From Pedobacter frigiditerrae (GTDB taxonomy: Bacteria > Bacteroidota > Bacteroidia > Sphingobacteriales > Sphingobacteriaceae), in contig NZ_JAVTSS010000002.1 in assembly GCF_032678705.1 (NCBI RefSeq), forward strand, positions 1,922,001-1,986,000: a stretch of DNA of 64,000 nucleotides, written 5' to 3'. Positions 35,810 through 44,888 of the stretch are shown here, in pieces. A program made the translations under genes and the position numbers. The notes below the pieces were generated by a model. It saw nothing but the letters and a program-made list of their open reading frames with translations, was not told the DNA's origin and ran no database searches. Within the stretch, counting starts at the first letter, position 1, and each line of letters begins with the position of its first letter.

Positions 35810-35899
35810 ATGAGAAAAAACTTACGAAGAATAAAACAGTTTATCAACTTGGTGCGAGTGGAAATAGAGTTTTGCAAAACCATATTACATAAACTATAA
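35810..35899 (+). CDS. Possible 29-residue basic peptide
   Basis: ATG at 35810 to TAA at 35899; the product starts MRKNLRRIKQFINLVRVEIE and has many Arg and Lys residues. It lies between a plausible promoter (35739-35770) and a strong terminator (35945-35979), so the transcript is real-looking even if the peptide is not. Confidence 0.35.
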   Translation: MRKNLRRIKQFINLVRVEIEFCKTILHKL

Positions 35900-35944
35900 A
35901 ACACCCTACATCTATCAAAACTAATCCCAAAAAATTTTAGTTAG

Positions 35945-35979
35945 AGTTACCTGTCCTGGTTTCAGGCAGGTAACTTTTT
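35945..35979 (+). terminator. Intrinsic terminator after the small ORF
   Basis: AGTTACCTG / CAGGTAACT with an inner CCTG / CAGG pairing and a following T run. Confidence 0.8.
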
Positions 35980-36220
35980 AAAGCTGTTATTCCAGCTATT
36001 CATAATCCTCTGTTTCTGAGGAGCCAAAAAAGTGCTTGAAAAATTAACATCTCATAAATCCTAATAACTGAGGATTCGCTTTACTGAAGAAGTGCGCCCC
36101 TAATCTTTATCCTGTAATACCTTATTGCTATGTTTTTCGATGCGACGTAATACCAGGCGAACGGTTAAACAACGGTAAAAGTTATAGCTGTTTAAACATT
36201 TAAATACAGTCTTATGCACG

Positions 36221-36251
36221 TTGATTACCAATGAATTGCGCTGCAAATTTG
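36221..36251 (+). promoter_or_regulatory. Bacteroidota-type promoter of the tandem-repeat protein
   Basis: TTG at 36221-36223 and CAAATTTG at 36244-36251, spacing 20 bp. The conserved block at 36161-36201 lies 44-60 bases upstream. The leader to the ATG at 36372 is about 115 bases. Confidence 0.55.
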
Positions 36252-36371
36252 TATCAGGCAATCAATAAAAGATGCTTTATAGATGGATTAACTCATTAAT
36301 ATATTTTAAATAATAAAGGAGTATTCCGAAAATCCTTAAAAGAGTAGGAGTAAAAATTAAATCTAAACAAT

Positions 36372-37043
36372 ATGAAAAAATCAATTTTACTACTAATCGC
36401 ATTAGCTTTTAGTACCGTTGCATTCTCGCAAGTAAAATTTACTAAAGCGGAGCAACAACAAATGCAAAGAATTCTGGGTAAAGATTTTACTGCAGTATTA
36501 GGTAAGCAGGGACAATTGGCAGTTGTTACACCAGACAAAGTTGGGCAACTGACATCTACAGCAAGAGGTAGCTTTAAAGGAATGCCTGGACTTGCAGCCA
36601 ATGCAGTTTTAGCGGCTTACGAAAAATGGTGGGTTTATAAGCAAAGTACCGATTTGCTTAAGTCAAAATTGGGAGAAGAGCGTTTTAACCAATTAAATAA
36701 AATCCTTACTAAAAAAGGATTAGATATTAAAGCAGTTGAAAAACCAGTAGAATTTACCAGAGCAGAGCAACAACAATTGCAGAAAGTTTTAGGTAGGAAC
36801 TTTACAGCAGTACTAGGTGAGCAGGGACAACTTGCAGTTGTTACACCAGATAAAGTTGGACAATTAAAATCTACATCAAGGGGTGGTTTTAGTGGGATGC
36901 CTGGACTTGCGGCTAATGCAATTTTGGCAGCTTACGAAAAATGGTGGGTTTATAAACAAAGTGGTGATGTGCTTAAGTCTAAATTAGGAGAAGAACGTTT
37001 TAACCAATTAAATACAATCCTTGCTAAAAAAGGATTATACTAA
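36372..37043 (+). CDS. Secreted protein with two near-identical ~95-residue repeats
   Basis: 223 residues with a signal peptide (MKKSILLLIALAFSTVAFSQ). Residues ~20-115 and ~127-223 are two copies of one domain, about 82% identical, each with KAEQQQ or RAEQQQ, QLAVVTPDKVGQL, GMPGLAANA and AAYEKWWVYKQS segments. No known domain recognised. The next gene, 42 bases on, encodes an HTTM-like membrane protein, followed by an overlapping accessory gene, so this may be a substrate or partner of that membrane enzyme (inference). Confidence 0.8.
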   Translation: MKKSILLLIALAFSTVAFSQVKFTKAEQQQMQRILGKDFTAVLGKQGQLAVVTPDKVGQLTSTARGSFKGMPGLAANAVLAAYEKWWVYKQSTDLLKSKLGEERFNQLNKILTKKGLDIKAVEKPVEFTRAEQQQLQKVLGRNFTAVLGEQGQLAVVTPDKVGQLKSTSRGGFSGMPGLAANAILAAYEKWWVYKQSGDVLKSKLGEERFNQLNTILAKKGLY

Positions 37044-37085
37044 ATATTTACCAATATAGTGTAGATGTAATTCTACACTATATTA

Positions 37086-38039
37086 ATGTTATTTAAATCA
37101 ATAGAGAACCTAAAAATACCGAAAATGAACTCATATACAATTAAAAGTGTTTTGAAGGATAATGTTTTTTACAACATTACCTATTGCTATAATACAAACC
37201 AATTAGAAGTCTTTAGAATTTTGGTGGCTCTTTTTGCAATTATCTCTATGTATACATTGGTTTTGGATTACGATGTTTTTTTTGCACCAAATGGTATAGT
37301 TAATTGGGAGGTGTCTAATGCAAATGCACTCTGGTTTGAGTGCCATCCACAGAAAATAGCCGATTTTTTAAGCATGCCACCCAATTATGTAATGATTGCA
37401 ATTCTTACACTGTATTTTTTGGGGCTTATTGCTTTATTGTTAGGGATTTATACAAGGCTATCAGCTATTATTTGCCTAATCACATTTACATTAATTACCA
37501 ATGTAATGTCTTCTTTCGCATTTGGAGTAGATATTTATCAATCAGTATGCTTTTTTTTCCTAACTATATTTCCAACAGGTTATAGTTTGTCGTTAATGAA
37601 AAAAGATGATTACCCTAACCTTAATCAGGTTAAGCAAATATGCATAAGGGTATTGCAGTTATACCTCATTATAACTTATATATCGGCTGGATTTGAGAAA
37701 GCATTTATGCCAAACTGGTGGAATGGGAGGTTTATCTATTTCCTTAGCAATGACCCAACCATAATGACCACGACTTTTTTCCCAAAAGACCAAAATAGCC
37801 TTTTCTATATCTTTTTTGGAGTTATGGTGGTGTTTATAGAATCATTGTATTTCATGTTAGTATGGTTTAAGAAAACTCGCCTCTACATATTAATCATAAT
37901 TATATCAATGCATTTGTTTATTGCACTCTTTATGGACTTGTTGTTCTTCGGATTGTTGCTTATTGTATTAAACGTGGTTTGCTGGTACCCAGCAATATTA
38001 GCTAATCTTAAAATTAAAGAAAATGATAAAAGCATATAA
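37086..38039 (+). CDS. HTTM (vitamin K-dependent carboxylase-like) membrane protein
   Basis: 317 residues with about eight membrane segments. Landmarks are RILVALFAIISMYTLVLDYDVFFAPNGIVN, a middle QLYLIITYISAGFEKAFMPNWWNG, and a C-terminal ISMHLFIALFMDLLFFGLLL; these match the HTTM pattern related to gamma-carboxylases and DoxX-type proteins. It may modify or transfer electrons to a secreted partner, but the reaction is unknown. An ATG at 37086 is used; MNSYTIKS at about 37125 is an alternative. It overlaps the following gene by 17 bases. Confidence 0.75.
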   Translation: MLFKSIENLKIPKMNSYTIKSVLKDNVFYNITYCYNTNQLEVFRILVALFAIISMYTLVLDYDVFFAPNGIVNWEVSNANALWFECHPQKIADFLSMPPNYVMIAILTLYFLGLIALLLGIYTRLSAIICLITFTLITNVMSSFAFGVDIYQSVCFFFLTIFPTGYSLSLMKKDDYPNLNQVKQICIRVLQLYLIITYISAGFEKAFMPNWWNGRFIYFLSNDPTIMTTTFFPKDQNSLFYIFFGVMVVFIESLYFMLVWFKKTRLYILIIIISMHLFIALFMDLLFFGLLLIVLNVVCWYPAILANLKIKENDKSI

Positions 38040-38538
38040 AATTACTTTCAGAATAATATTGTTAATTGTTTTGTTATCGGTAATGAAAGTTAGCGTTTGG
38101 ATTGATAAAAATATTGACTGTTATGCACTTTCAGTTACAGAGTCATTTATTTTTAGAGTTACAAGGTTGAACTGGCAGTATGGATTTTTCACCAGTAAGT
38201 CTAATAATTACCAATTCATTAAAAGTGATATTAGCTTGGTAGATCCTGCTAATACCTCAAGAAATATAATCATTGCAAAAGACAGTGGTTTGGATAAACT
38301 AGTTCTGCCTATAAACGCCGTTAGAGTTAACTCTTCAATTCAACAAATGGTTAGAGATACACTCTATTTGGAGGCTGGATCTAGATCTATAGCATTATTT
38401 TTATTTAAAAATTTTCCATCCTATAGAAATATAGATTTCTCTATACAAACCTATAACAGAAAAATTAAAGTTGATCAGACTAGATTTAAACTTTCAACTA
38501 AGCTTGATACCTTATTTAATCGTAGAATTAGTTACTAA
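38023..38538 (+). CDS. Membrane-anchored accessory protein of the HTTM unit
   Basis: 171 residues with an N-terminal membrane anchor (ITFRIILLIVLLSVMKVSVWI) and a soluble region. It begins inside the end of the HTTM gene (17-base overlap), so the two are translated together. No family recognised; such small partners often follow HTTM proteins in Bacteroidota. Confidence 0.68.
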   Translation: MIKAYKITFRIILLIVLLSVMKVSVWIDKNIDCYALSVTESFIFRVTRLNWQYGFFTSKSNNYQFIKSDISLVDPANTSRNIIIAKDSGLDKLVLPINAVRVNSSIQQMVRDTLYLEAGSRSIALFLFKNFPSYRNIDFSIQTYNRKIKVDQTRFKLSTKLDTLFNRRISY

Positions 38539-38631
38539 ACGAAAAGAAGGAGCGTGGTGGTGGGATCGAATCGTTACTATAGAACAGGGAAACATTAAGA
38601 AGTTACTAATGGAATTAATTACCATTAACTA

Positions 38632-39135
38632 TTAGGCCAAAAACTGTAACTGTTCGATCTCTTCTTTCCAGCGTTTTCTGCTGTTAATTACAAATTTTTC
38701 GACTAGGCCGTGTTTAGTAGTTATCTGTAATCCGTTAGGTATAATTCCCAAAGAACTGTAGAAAGTGATTGCTGTAATGTCGGTAATATCAATTCGTTGT
38801 TGGTGGTTTTGAATATTAAAACTATGCGATTTAAATTCTAACCTGTCTTTAAACAAATATAATTTTCCACCAACTGCCTCTGCTCCTTTAAAATGGTTGG
38901 CTCTTCCAGAGAGAATAATTTCTTCTCCATTGTCGTTAATACTAGTTTGCTTGGCTACGATTTTAGAACTGGCAAAGAAATAAATAAACACCCCGAAAAG
39001 TACTCCTCCAATGGGAGCTGTAATAGCTGCAAAAGGAATGCTGACCATATAGGTTTCTATCACTCCAAACACTACAGCGAAAATCACAGCCGCGTAAAAT
39101 GAATCTCTTAATAAAACTTTTTTTTCGGTAGTCAT
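38632..39135 (-). CDS. GRAM-domain-like membrane protein
   Basis: 167 residues with two N-terminal membrane segments and a C-terminal GRAM/PH-like domain (LSGRANHFKGAEAVGGKLYLFKDRLEFKSHSF, then ITDITAITFYSSLG). Lies next to dnaX, 2 bases after it in the leftward direction, so it may be its operon partner. The function is unknown. Confidence 0.7.
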   Translation of the reverse strand: MTTEKKVLLRDSFYAAVIFAVVFGVIETYMVSIPFAAITAPIGGVLFGVFIYFFASSKIVAKQTSINDNGEEIILSGRANHFKGAEAVGGKLYLFKDRLEFKSHSFNIQNHQQRIDITDITAITFYSSLGIIPNGLQITTKHGLVEKFVINSRKRWKEEIEQLQFLA

Positions 39136-39137
39136 AA

Positions 39138-41009
39138 TTAAGGATTGATATCCAAGTTAAACCTTCTGCGCATTTCTTCTATCTGTGGGTTTTTTTCTAC
39201 CATATAAGCGTATTTATCCTTATTGGTATAAATTCTTTTTTTAGATAGGTTTTCGGCTTTTTTAGAAACGATTTGTAAATCGAAATTCTTTAACGCAGAG
39301 CGAAGAAAATTTAACAATTCAACTTTTTCATCCTGCAAGGTGCTTTCTAAAGCTAAATTTTCTACCAACACAGTAATTTCGGTCCCATTAATTATTGGGT
39401 CGTTATTCATTAAGGTGTACAAATGAATCTTATCCGCATCCTTTGCTTTTTGAGTGTAAACTTTCCAAAGCTCTAAAAACTGCTCATCAGTAAAAGCTTC
39501 TTTTTCGTTGCTCGAAATGTATTTTGGACCTTTATCTTCATCGCCTGTGGCAATACGCTCTAAATCTGTGAGCGAGGGAATTAAAGAAGCAACCTTATTA
39601 GTGCTTAACGGCTGTATTTTAATTGAACCTGTAGATTGCTTAGGCAAGGTAATCGGCCTATTCGGTTCTGGTGCTTTTGTAGGTAAAGGAATATCTAAAT
39701 GGTCAGGTAAATCCTGCAGTGCTTCTCTTTCTACAAAGTCTTTAAGGTCAGCTACGCTAGCATTTTCAACTTTCGGACTTTCAGACTTTCCGACTGCTGT
39801 TTGCTCTTCGCTTTGGTCTTTGGTCTTTGGTCTTTCAGCTTCTACACTTTTAATTAAAGTTTTTTTTTTATCCTGATCTAAGTCAGTTGCTGTAGGTTGG
39901 TTTGCAAGTTGGATTACCGAAGGAATGTGGCACATTTTGATGAGCGACAGTTCCACTTGCAACCGTTGATTTTTGCTGTTTTTATAAACTAAATCGCACT
40001 GGTTAGCTAAGTTCAAAGCAGTTAAGATAAACCCTAAATCTGCAGATTTACTTTGGGCCAAGTATTTTTGCTTAATGGTTTCACTAACTTCTAACAATTG
40101 TACAGTTTGTGCATCTTTAGCAACCAGTAAATTTCTAAAGTGACTAGCCAAACCATTGATGAAGTTATTGCCATCAAAACCATTATTTAAAATCTCATTA
40201 AATAAAAGTAATGTCTGGCTCACATCGCCATTGCATAAAAAATCAGTTAGCTTAAAATAATAATCGTAATCTAAAATGTTAAGGTTATCAATTACCGCTT
40301 TATAAGTTATGTTTCTATTGGTATAACTTACAATTTGGTCGAACATTGAAAGCGCATCACGTAAACCACCATCTGCTTTTTGCGCAAGGATGTGCAAACC
40401 ATCGTTATCAACAGTAATGTTTTCACGAACGGCAATTTTATTTAAGTGACCAGCAATGTCTTCAACTTGTATTCTATTGAAATCAAAAATCTGACAACGA
40501 GATAAAATGGTTGGCAAAATCTTATGTTTCTCAGTAGTTGCTAATATGAAAATAGCATAAGAAGGTGGTTCTTCTAATGTTTTAAGAAATGCGTTAAATG
40601 CATTCGCCGAAAGCATGTGAACCTCATCTATGATGTAGATTTTGTATTTTCCTGCTTGTGGTGGTATTCGAACTTGCTCAATTAAGCTCCTGATGTCATC
40701 AACGGAGTTGTTTGATGCCGCATCTAATTCGTGGAAGTTAAATGAATGTCCTGTTTGAAATGAAACACAACTTTCGCAAGTTCCGCAAGCTTCAGTTTCT
40801 GCAGAAAGATTGGTACAGTTAATTGTTTTTGCTAGGATACGAGCACAAGTAGTTTTACCCACGCCACGCGGACCGCAAAACAAAAATGCCTGAGCCAGTT
40901 GGTTGTTTTTAATGGCATTTTGTAAAGTACCCGTAATATGCTGCTGTCCAACTACGGTTTCAAACGTAGCTGGACGATATTTACGTGCCGAAACAATAAA
41001 ATTTTCCAT
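39138..41009 (-). CDS. dnaX: DNA polymerase III subunit gamma/tau
   Basis: 623 residues. Walker A GPRGVGKTT (about 45-53), a zinc-binding module (CTNLSAETEACGTCESC), Walker B IIDEVHML, and a sensor-2-type GGLRDALSMFDQ. The tail beyond ~370 is a long tau-like linker rich in Lys and Glu that would bind the polymerase. The clamp loader works at the replication fork. Ends at 39138, two bases before the GRAM-domain gene. Confidence 0.96.
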   Translation of the reverse strand: MENFIVSARKYRPATFETVVGQQHITGTLQNAIKNNQLAQAFLFCGPRGVGKTTCARILAKTINCTNLSAETEACGTCESCVSFQTGHSFNFHELDAASNNSVDDIRSLIEQVRIPPQAGKYKIYIIDEVHMLSANAFNAFLKTLEEPPSYAIFILATTEKHKILPTILSRCQIFDFNRIQVEDIAGHLNKIAVRENITVDNDGLHILAQKADGGLRDALSMFDQIVSYTNRNITYKAVIDNLNILDYDYYFKLTDFLCNGDVSQTLLLFNEILNNGFDGNNFINGLASHFRNLLVAKDAQTVQLLEVSETIKQKYLAQSKSADLGFILTALNLANQCDLVYKNSKNQRLQVELSLIKMCHIPSVIQLANQPTATDLDQDKKKTLIKSVEAERPKTKDQSEEQTAVGKSESPKVENASVADLKDFVEREALQDLPDHLDIPLPTKAPEPNRPITLPKQSTGSIKIQPLSTNKVASLIPSLTDLERIATGDEDKGPKYISSNEKEAFTDEQFLELWKVYTQKAKDADKIHLYTLMNNDPIINGTEITVLVENLALESTLQDEKVELLNFLRSALKNFDLQIVSKKAENLSKKRIYTNKDKYAYMVEKNPQIEEMRRRFNLDINP

Positions 41010-41564
41010 CGCAACGAAAATAGGAATTTTTGTTGAGGTTGAAATGTTGAAAGTTATAATGTTGAAAAGTTACCTTTTGAGAGAGTCGTCATCCGATGAG
41101 TATACGCTCCCTGTAAATCTTATTGGAGGACTAGTTTGTGGTTTTTTTTGAAAATGAAAATCAGTGGTTTTTGGCTAGTGTAGTCCTGCTGTTCGTTTCA
41201 ATCTTTTTTGTGCTGTCACACTGAGCGTAGTCGAAGTGCCAGTTCATCAAAAAAGTATTTCCACTACCATCAGGTTTATTTAAGAAAGGCTTGTGCGGAA
41301 AGCTGAAATGCTCAAGCAAAACTATGAGGGGAAATCACTTGCCAAGAACCACTGCCTATGTTATATAAACCCCTGCCTGCGGCAGGCAGGCGACAGAAGG
41401 CGGGACTGATCCCGATAGCTATCGGCAAGCGATGTAAAACTAACACTGTTTTTCAAGCGATAAAGTTAGTCTGCAGTTGTTTGTGTGTCATGCTGAGCGT
41501 AGTCGAAGCACTCGCAATAAACTCTTCGACTACGCTCAGAGTGACATTTAATTTTACGAACGGA
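41010..41564. repeat. Dispersed repeats in a gene-free spacer
   Basis: Near 41193-41350 lies the element starting GCTGTTCGTTTCAATC with ACTACCATCAGGTTTATTT, AAGGCTTGTGC and CTATGAGGGG, which recurs near 50790-50960. Palindromes around GAGCGTAGTCGAAG occur at 41224 and 41496-41545, with the reverse complement CTTCGACTACGCTC. The palindrome CCTGCCTGCGGCAGGCAGG is at about 41378. No gene is convincing. Confidence 0.65.
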
Positions 41565-42437
41565 CTACTTTATTATCGATTTCAGTTCCTTCCTATATTC
41601 CGAAGCACTTTTGCCAGTAAACTCTTTAAATAACTTATTAAAATGGCTGAAATTATGAAAACCACTTTCGTAACTAATGTTAGCTATGCTGATGGGTTTT
41701 TCTGCCAGTAGTTTAGAAGCATGAACAATTCTATACTCATTCACAAACCTTGTAAATGTCTTTTTGGTAATCTTTTTAAAATACCTGCAAAAAGAAGGAA
41801 CTGTCATGCTAGCCATTTCTGCAATGTCATCTAAACTAATTTCTTCTAAAAAATGGTCCTTAACATAGTTAAAAACCATATTAATCCTGTCATTGTCTTG
41901 AACTTGCATTTCTAGCGAGAAATTCTGTGCATTTAACAAGGTATAGTCTGAAGCCTGTTCAAGTTCTCGTAAAACACTTAATAGTGCCAGTAATTTCTCG
42001 AACGACCATAAACTATTCATTTTTTCTAAAGTTGGTCCAACGAGTTTCATGGTGTCTTTGCCGAAGGCAATACCGTATTTAGCTTTTTCGAATAAGTTGG
42101 CGATGCCCTTGGTTTCTTTAAGTGATAAAAAGTCTGTACCCAGAAAATCGGGCTTCATCTGTATTACAACCTCATTTTTGTTGCCAGTGGTTTCATCCGT
42201 AAAACCGCAATGTGGTAAATTAGTACCTATTAAAATTAAATCACCTTCGGTGTAATAAGAAATATGGCTTCCGATTTGTCGCTTGCCTGAGCCTCCATTT
42301 ACAAACACCATCTCGATTTCTGGATGATAATGCCATAGGTGTGCCTTGTTGTTGGCATTCTCTACATATTTAGAGTAAGAGAAAGAACTCCCAAAAGAAG
42401 GTTCAACAATTTCGAAACTCGGACGTATCTTTTTCAT
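41565..42437 (-). CDS. AraC family transcriptional regulator with cupin sensor domain
   Basis: 290 residues: an N-terminal cupin (LWHYHPEIEMVFVNGGSGKRQIGSHI) and a C-terminal double HTH (ISLDDIAEMASMTVPSFCRYFKKIT and IANISYESGFHNFSHFNKLFKEFTG). Probably a sugar- or metabolite-responsive activator. Divergent from the secreted protein at 42610. Confidence 0.92.
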   Translation of the reverse strand: MKKIRPSFEIVEPSFGSSFSYSKYVENANNKAHLWHYHPEIEMVFVNGGSGKRQIGSHISYYTEGDLILIGTNLPHCGFTDETTGNKNEVVIQMKPDFLGTDFLSLKETKGIANLFEKAKYGIAFGKDTMKLVGPTLEKMNSLWSFEKLLALLSVLRELEQASDYTLLNAQNFSLEMQVQDNDRINMVFNYVKDHFLEEISLDDIAEMASMTVPSFCRYFKKITKKTFTRFVNEYRIVHASKLLAEKPISIANISYESGFHNFSHFNKLFKEFTGKSASEYRKELKSIIK

Positions 42438-42609
42438 AATGCATACAAAATTAACTTAAAATTTATGGTCTATTGTTAAATTATTGTAAACTAACTATTA
42501 TATGGGGTAATTTTGCATAGATAGTAGAGAATATGGCATAAAAAACGGGTAAAAATCGATAGTACATTTGTATATCACAAAATTGATAACCCTTTAAAAC
42601 AATATAATT

Positions 42610-43203
42610 ATGAAAAATTTCTTAAAAATCGGATTGTTAGCAGGTATATTATTAACTTCTTCAGTTGCGTTTGCAGACGAAGATAATTTCTCATTGAAAG
42701 CTAACGCTAAAACAGAAAAATCATTAGTGTTTTTTATATCAGAAGCACAAGATATTAACATCACAATTTACGGAGCTAACGATGAGCTTTTATACGATCA
42801 AAAAATACATGCGTCAAAGCCATCTACTAAAATCTATAATTTGGAAGAATTCCCTGATGGAAAATATACTGTAAAATTAGAGAACGAAACTAAGTTAATC
42901 GAATACAAAGTAATTATCGAGAATGGTAAAACTGTAGTTTCTGAGCCAGCAACAATTGAGCTTTTCAAGCCAGTTTTAACTAAAGATAATGAAACCATTA
43001 CTCTTAATATGGAAAACACGCCAAGCGGTGAGGTTGAGGTTAAAATCTTAAATGAATACAATGAGGAATTGTATACTAAAGTTTTTGCTGCAAAAACTAA
43101 ATTAACTAAAAAGTTTAACGTAGATAAAACAGATGCAAAAGAATTAACATTTGTTGTTAAGTCTAAAAACCAAGAGTTTGTTAAAACTATTCAATTGAAT
43201 TAA
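42610..43203 (+). CDS. Secreted beta-sandwich protein of unknown function
   Basis: 197 residues with a signal peptide (MKNFLKIGLLAGILLTSSVAFA). Two Ig-like repeats are visible: FFISEAQDINITIYGANDELLYDQKI and MENTPSGEVEVKILNEYNEELYTKVF, each with a KYTVKLE- or LTFVVKS-like strand. It resembles the C-terminal sorting-type domains of secreted Bacteroidota proteins but lacks a catalytic domain. A hairpin terminator follows. Confidence 0.75.
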   Translation: MKNFLKIGLLAGILLTSSVAFADEDNFSLKANAKTEKSLVFFISEAQDINITIYGANDELLYDQKIHASKPSTKIYNLEEFPDGKYTVKLENETKLIEYKVIIENGKTVVSEPATIELFKPVLTKDNETITLNMENTPSGEVEVKILNEYNEELYTKVFAAKTKLTKKFNVDKTDAKELTFVVKSKNQEFVKTIQLN

Positions 43204-43222
43204 TACTCTAAAAATTAATATG

Positions 43223-43257
43223 AAGGGGTTGTCTGCTAAAGGCAATCCCTTTTTTTG
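43223..43257 (+). terminator. Intrinsic terminator
   Basis: AAGGGGTTGTC / GGCAATCCCTT hairpin with mismatches followed by seven T residues, 20 bases after the preceding stop. Confidence 0.75.
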
Positions 43258-43347
43258 TGTTTTAATACGTAGTCTCTTTCAGAATGATAGTATTTGTAAC
43301 TATTAGTGTGGTTTAAAAGTCTTAATAGAAATTAAACCTATTTTACA

Positions 43348-44094
43348 ATGAAAAAATTCTTACTAATAACTGTTATGTTGTTTGCGCTAGCTATTGGAGT
43401 AAAAGCGCAAGTAGATACCGTTAATGCGCAAAACAACAAGTTGCAACTACAGAACTTAAAGCTTGGCACAAGCGAATACTTGGTTTACATGACAGATTCG
43501 CTTTTTACAAAAAGAACCATAGGCGACATTTGGCAGCGAACAACATCAATTAAAAATTTTCAAAATAAACAAGCCATCGAGTTCAAGTGGAATTGGATGA
43601 AAGGTGATACCACAATGGCTACAATTATTAATATCTGCGATGCTAAAACATTAGCGCCAATTTACCATTATGCGAATTATAAAGGCAGAGGTGTTATTGC
43701 CTACGGCTATCGAGATGGTTTTATGATCCCATCAGATACCATTAAAAATAACATGGCGGTTAAAAAAGGTAAGGTAGAATTAACCATACCAGTTATTAGC
43801 TGGGAACAAGATTTAGAGACGTATGCATTATTGCCCATAAAAAGGGTGGGTCAGAAATTTGATATTTCCTTTTTTGATCCAAATGAGGCAAAACCAAGTT
43901 ACCACAGGTATGAAGTTGTAGGTAAAGATGAATTGGCTCTAAATAGCGAAGTAAAAGTTAAATGTTGGTTACTAAAAATTAACTATACGGCAGATAGTTA
44001 CGCTACTTTTTGGTTAACGGAGAAGAATAAGGAAGTTATTAAAATGCAAGAATACTTTAGAGGTAAGTATAGGATTAAGGTGAAGCAGTATTAA
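43348..44094 (+). CDS. Secreted DUF3108-like protein
   Basis: 248 residues with a signal peptide (MKKFLLITVMLFALAIGVKA). The mature part has a repetitive beta-meander (RTTSIKNFQNKQAIEFKWNWMKGDTTMATIIN, then VWLLKINYTADSYATFWLTEKNKEVIKMQEYF-like segments) that resembles the DUF3108 type. Function unknown. Confidence 0.65.
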   Translation: MKKFLLITVMLFALAIGVKAQVDTVNAQNNKLQLQNLKLGTSEYLVYMTDSLFTKRTIGDIWQRTTSIKNFQNKQAIEFKWNWMKGDTTMATIINICDAKTLAPIYHYANYKGRGVIAYGYRDGFMIPSDTIKNNMAVKKGKVELTIPVISWEQDLETYALLPIKRVGQKFDISFFDPNEAKPSYHRYEVVGKDELALNSEVKVKCWLLKINYTADSYATFWLTEKNKEVIKMQEYFRGKYRIKVKQY

Positions 44095-44170
44095 TAATAT
44101 GTAAGATGTTAAATGTAAGATGGTACCGATTAATTACGTCTTCCATTTTCCATAAATTTCTGCCTAACAT

Positions 44171-44201
44171 TTTGATTTAAAGAATAATCTCACTACATTT
44201 G
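44171..44201 (+). promoter_or_regulatory. Promoter of the rpsF-rpsR-rplI operon
   Basis: TTTG at 44171-44174 and TACATTTG at 44194-44201 with an exact 19-bp spacer, the classic Bacteroidota vegetative promoter. The start codon follows about 49 bases later. Confidence 0.85.
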
Positions 44202-44249
44202 CAACCCGTTTTAACCGACGGAAATAAATATTAATCACTTTAAAAAACA

Positions 44250-44615
44250 ATGATGAATCAGTACGAAACTGTTATCGTTCTTACCCCGTTGTTGTCAGAT
44301 GATGTTGCGAAAGAGGCTTTAGCCAAATACAAAAGCATTATTACTGATAGCGGAGCCGAAATTATCGCAGAAGATAATTGGGGTTTGAGAAAATTAGCGT
44401 ATCCGATTGAAAAAAAAGCAAGCGGATTTTTCCATCTTACAGAATACAAAGCTGAAGGGGAATTAATTAACAAGTTAGAGTTAGAATTAAAACGCGACGA
44501 GCGTGTTTTACGTTTCTTAACTGTAAGATTAGATCGCCATGCGATTGCTTACAGCGAGAAAAAACGCAGTGGAGCTTTTAACAAAAAACCTAAGAAAGAG
44601 GAGGCTGGAGCATAA
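44250..44615 (+). CDS. rpsF: 30S ribosomal protein S6
   Basis: 121 residues starting MMNQYETVIVLTPLL, with the S6 fold pattern NWGLRKLAYPIEKKASGFFHL and RDERVLRFLTVRLD. A short basic tail (KKRSGAFNKKPKKEE) follows, as in relatives. First gene of the S6-S18-L9 operon; the stop overlaps the rpsR start. Confidence 0.97.
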   Translation: MMNQYETVIVLTPLLSDDVAKEALAKYKSIITDSGAEIIAEDNWGLRKLAYPIEKKASGFFHLTEYKAEGELINKLELELKRDERVLRFLTVRLDRHAIAYSEKKRSGAFNKKPKKEEAGA

Positions 44616-44878
44616 TGGCAAAGGATCAAATACAATATGTTACCGCTCCAAAAGTGGACGATAACAGAAAAAAATACTGCCGTTTCAGAAAAAATGGTAT
44701 TAAGTATATCGATTACAAAGACGCAAACTTCTTGTTAAAATTCATCAATGATCAAGGTAAAATTTTACCTCGCCGTTTAACTGGTACTTCATTGAAATTT
44801 CAACGTAAAGTGGCTCAAGCGGTTAAACGTGCACGTCACATCGGTTTGTTACCTTTCGTTACTGACCAATTAAAATAA
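44615..44878 (+). CDS. rpsR: 30S ribosomal protein S18
   Basis: 87 residues with the S18 core KYCRFRKNGIKYIDYKDANFLLKFI and RRLTGTSLKFQRKVAQAVKRARHIGLLPF. It binds S6 in the 30S platform. Start overlaps the rpsF stop by one base. Confidence 0.97.
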   Translation: MAKDQIQYVTAPKVDDNRKKYCRFRKNGIKYIDYKDANFLLKFINDQGKILPRRLTGTSLKFQRKVAQAVKRARHIGLLPFVTDQLK

Positions 44879-44888
44879 GCGCAGAGAA

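Larger units (their letters stand above)
35583..36371. other. Gene-free region with two promoters, a small ORF and a shared upstream motif
   Basis: Two upstream blocks (35680-35719 and 36161-36201) share the string GTTAAACAACGGTA plus AGCT/GCT-TTTAA. Each is followed 43-45 bases later by a TTTG or TTG element and a TTTG-type -7 box. Between them lie a 29-residue open frame (35810-35899) and a hairpin terminator (35945-35979). The second block drives the gene at 36372. Confidence 0.6.

Noticed and set aside
41358..41633. 91-residue open frame beside the AraC gene
   Set aside because: Runs through palindromic dispersed repeats and overlaps the AraC gene end on the other strand; no protein-like pattern.
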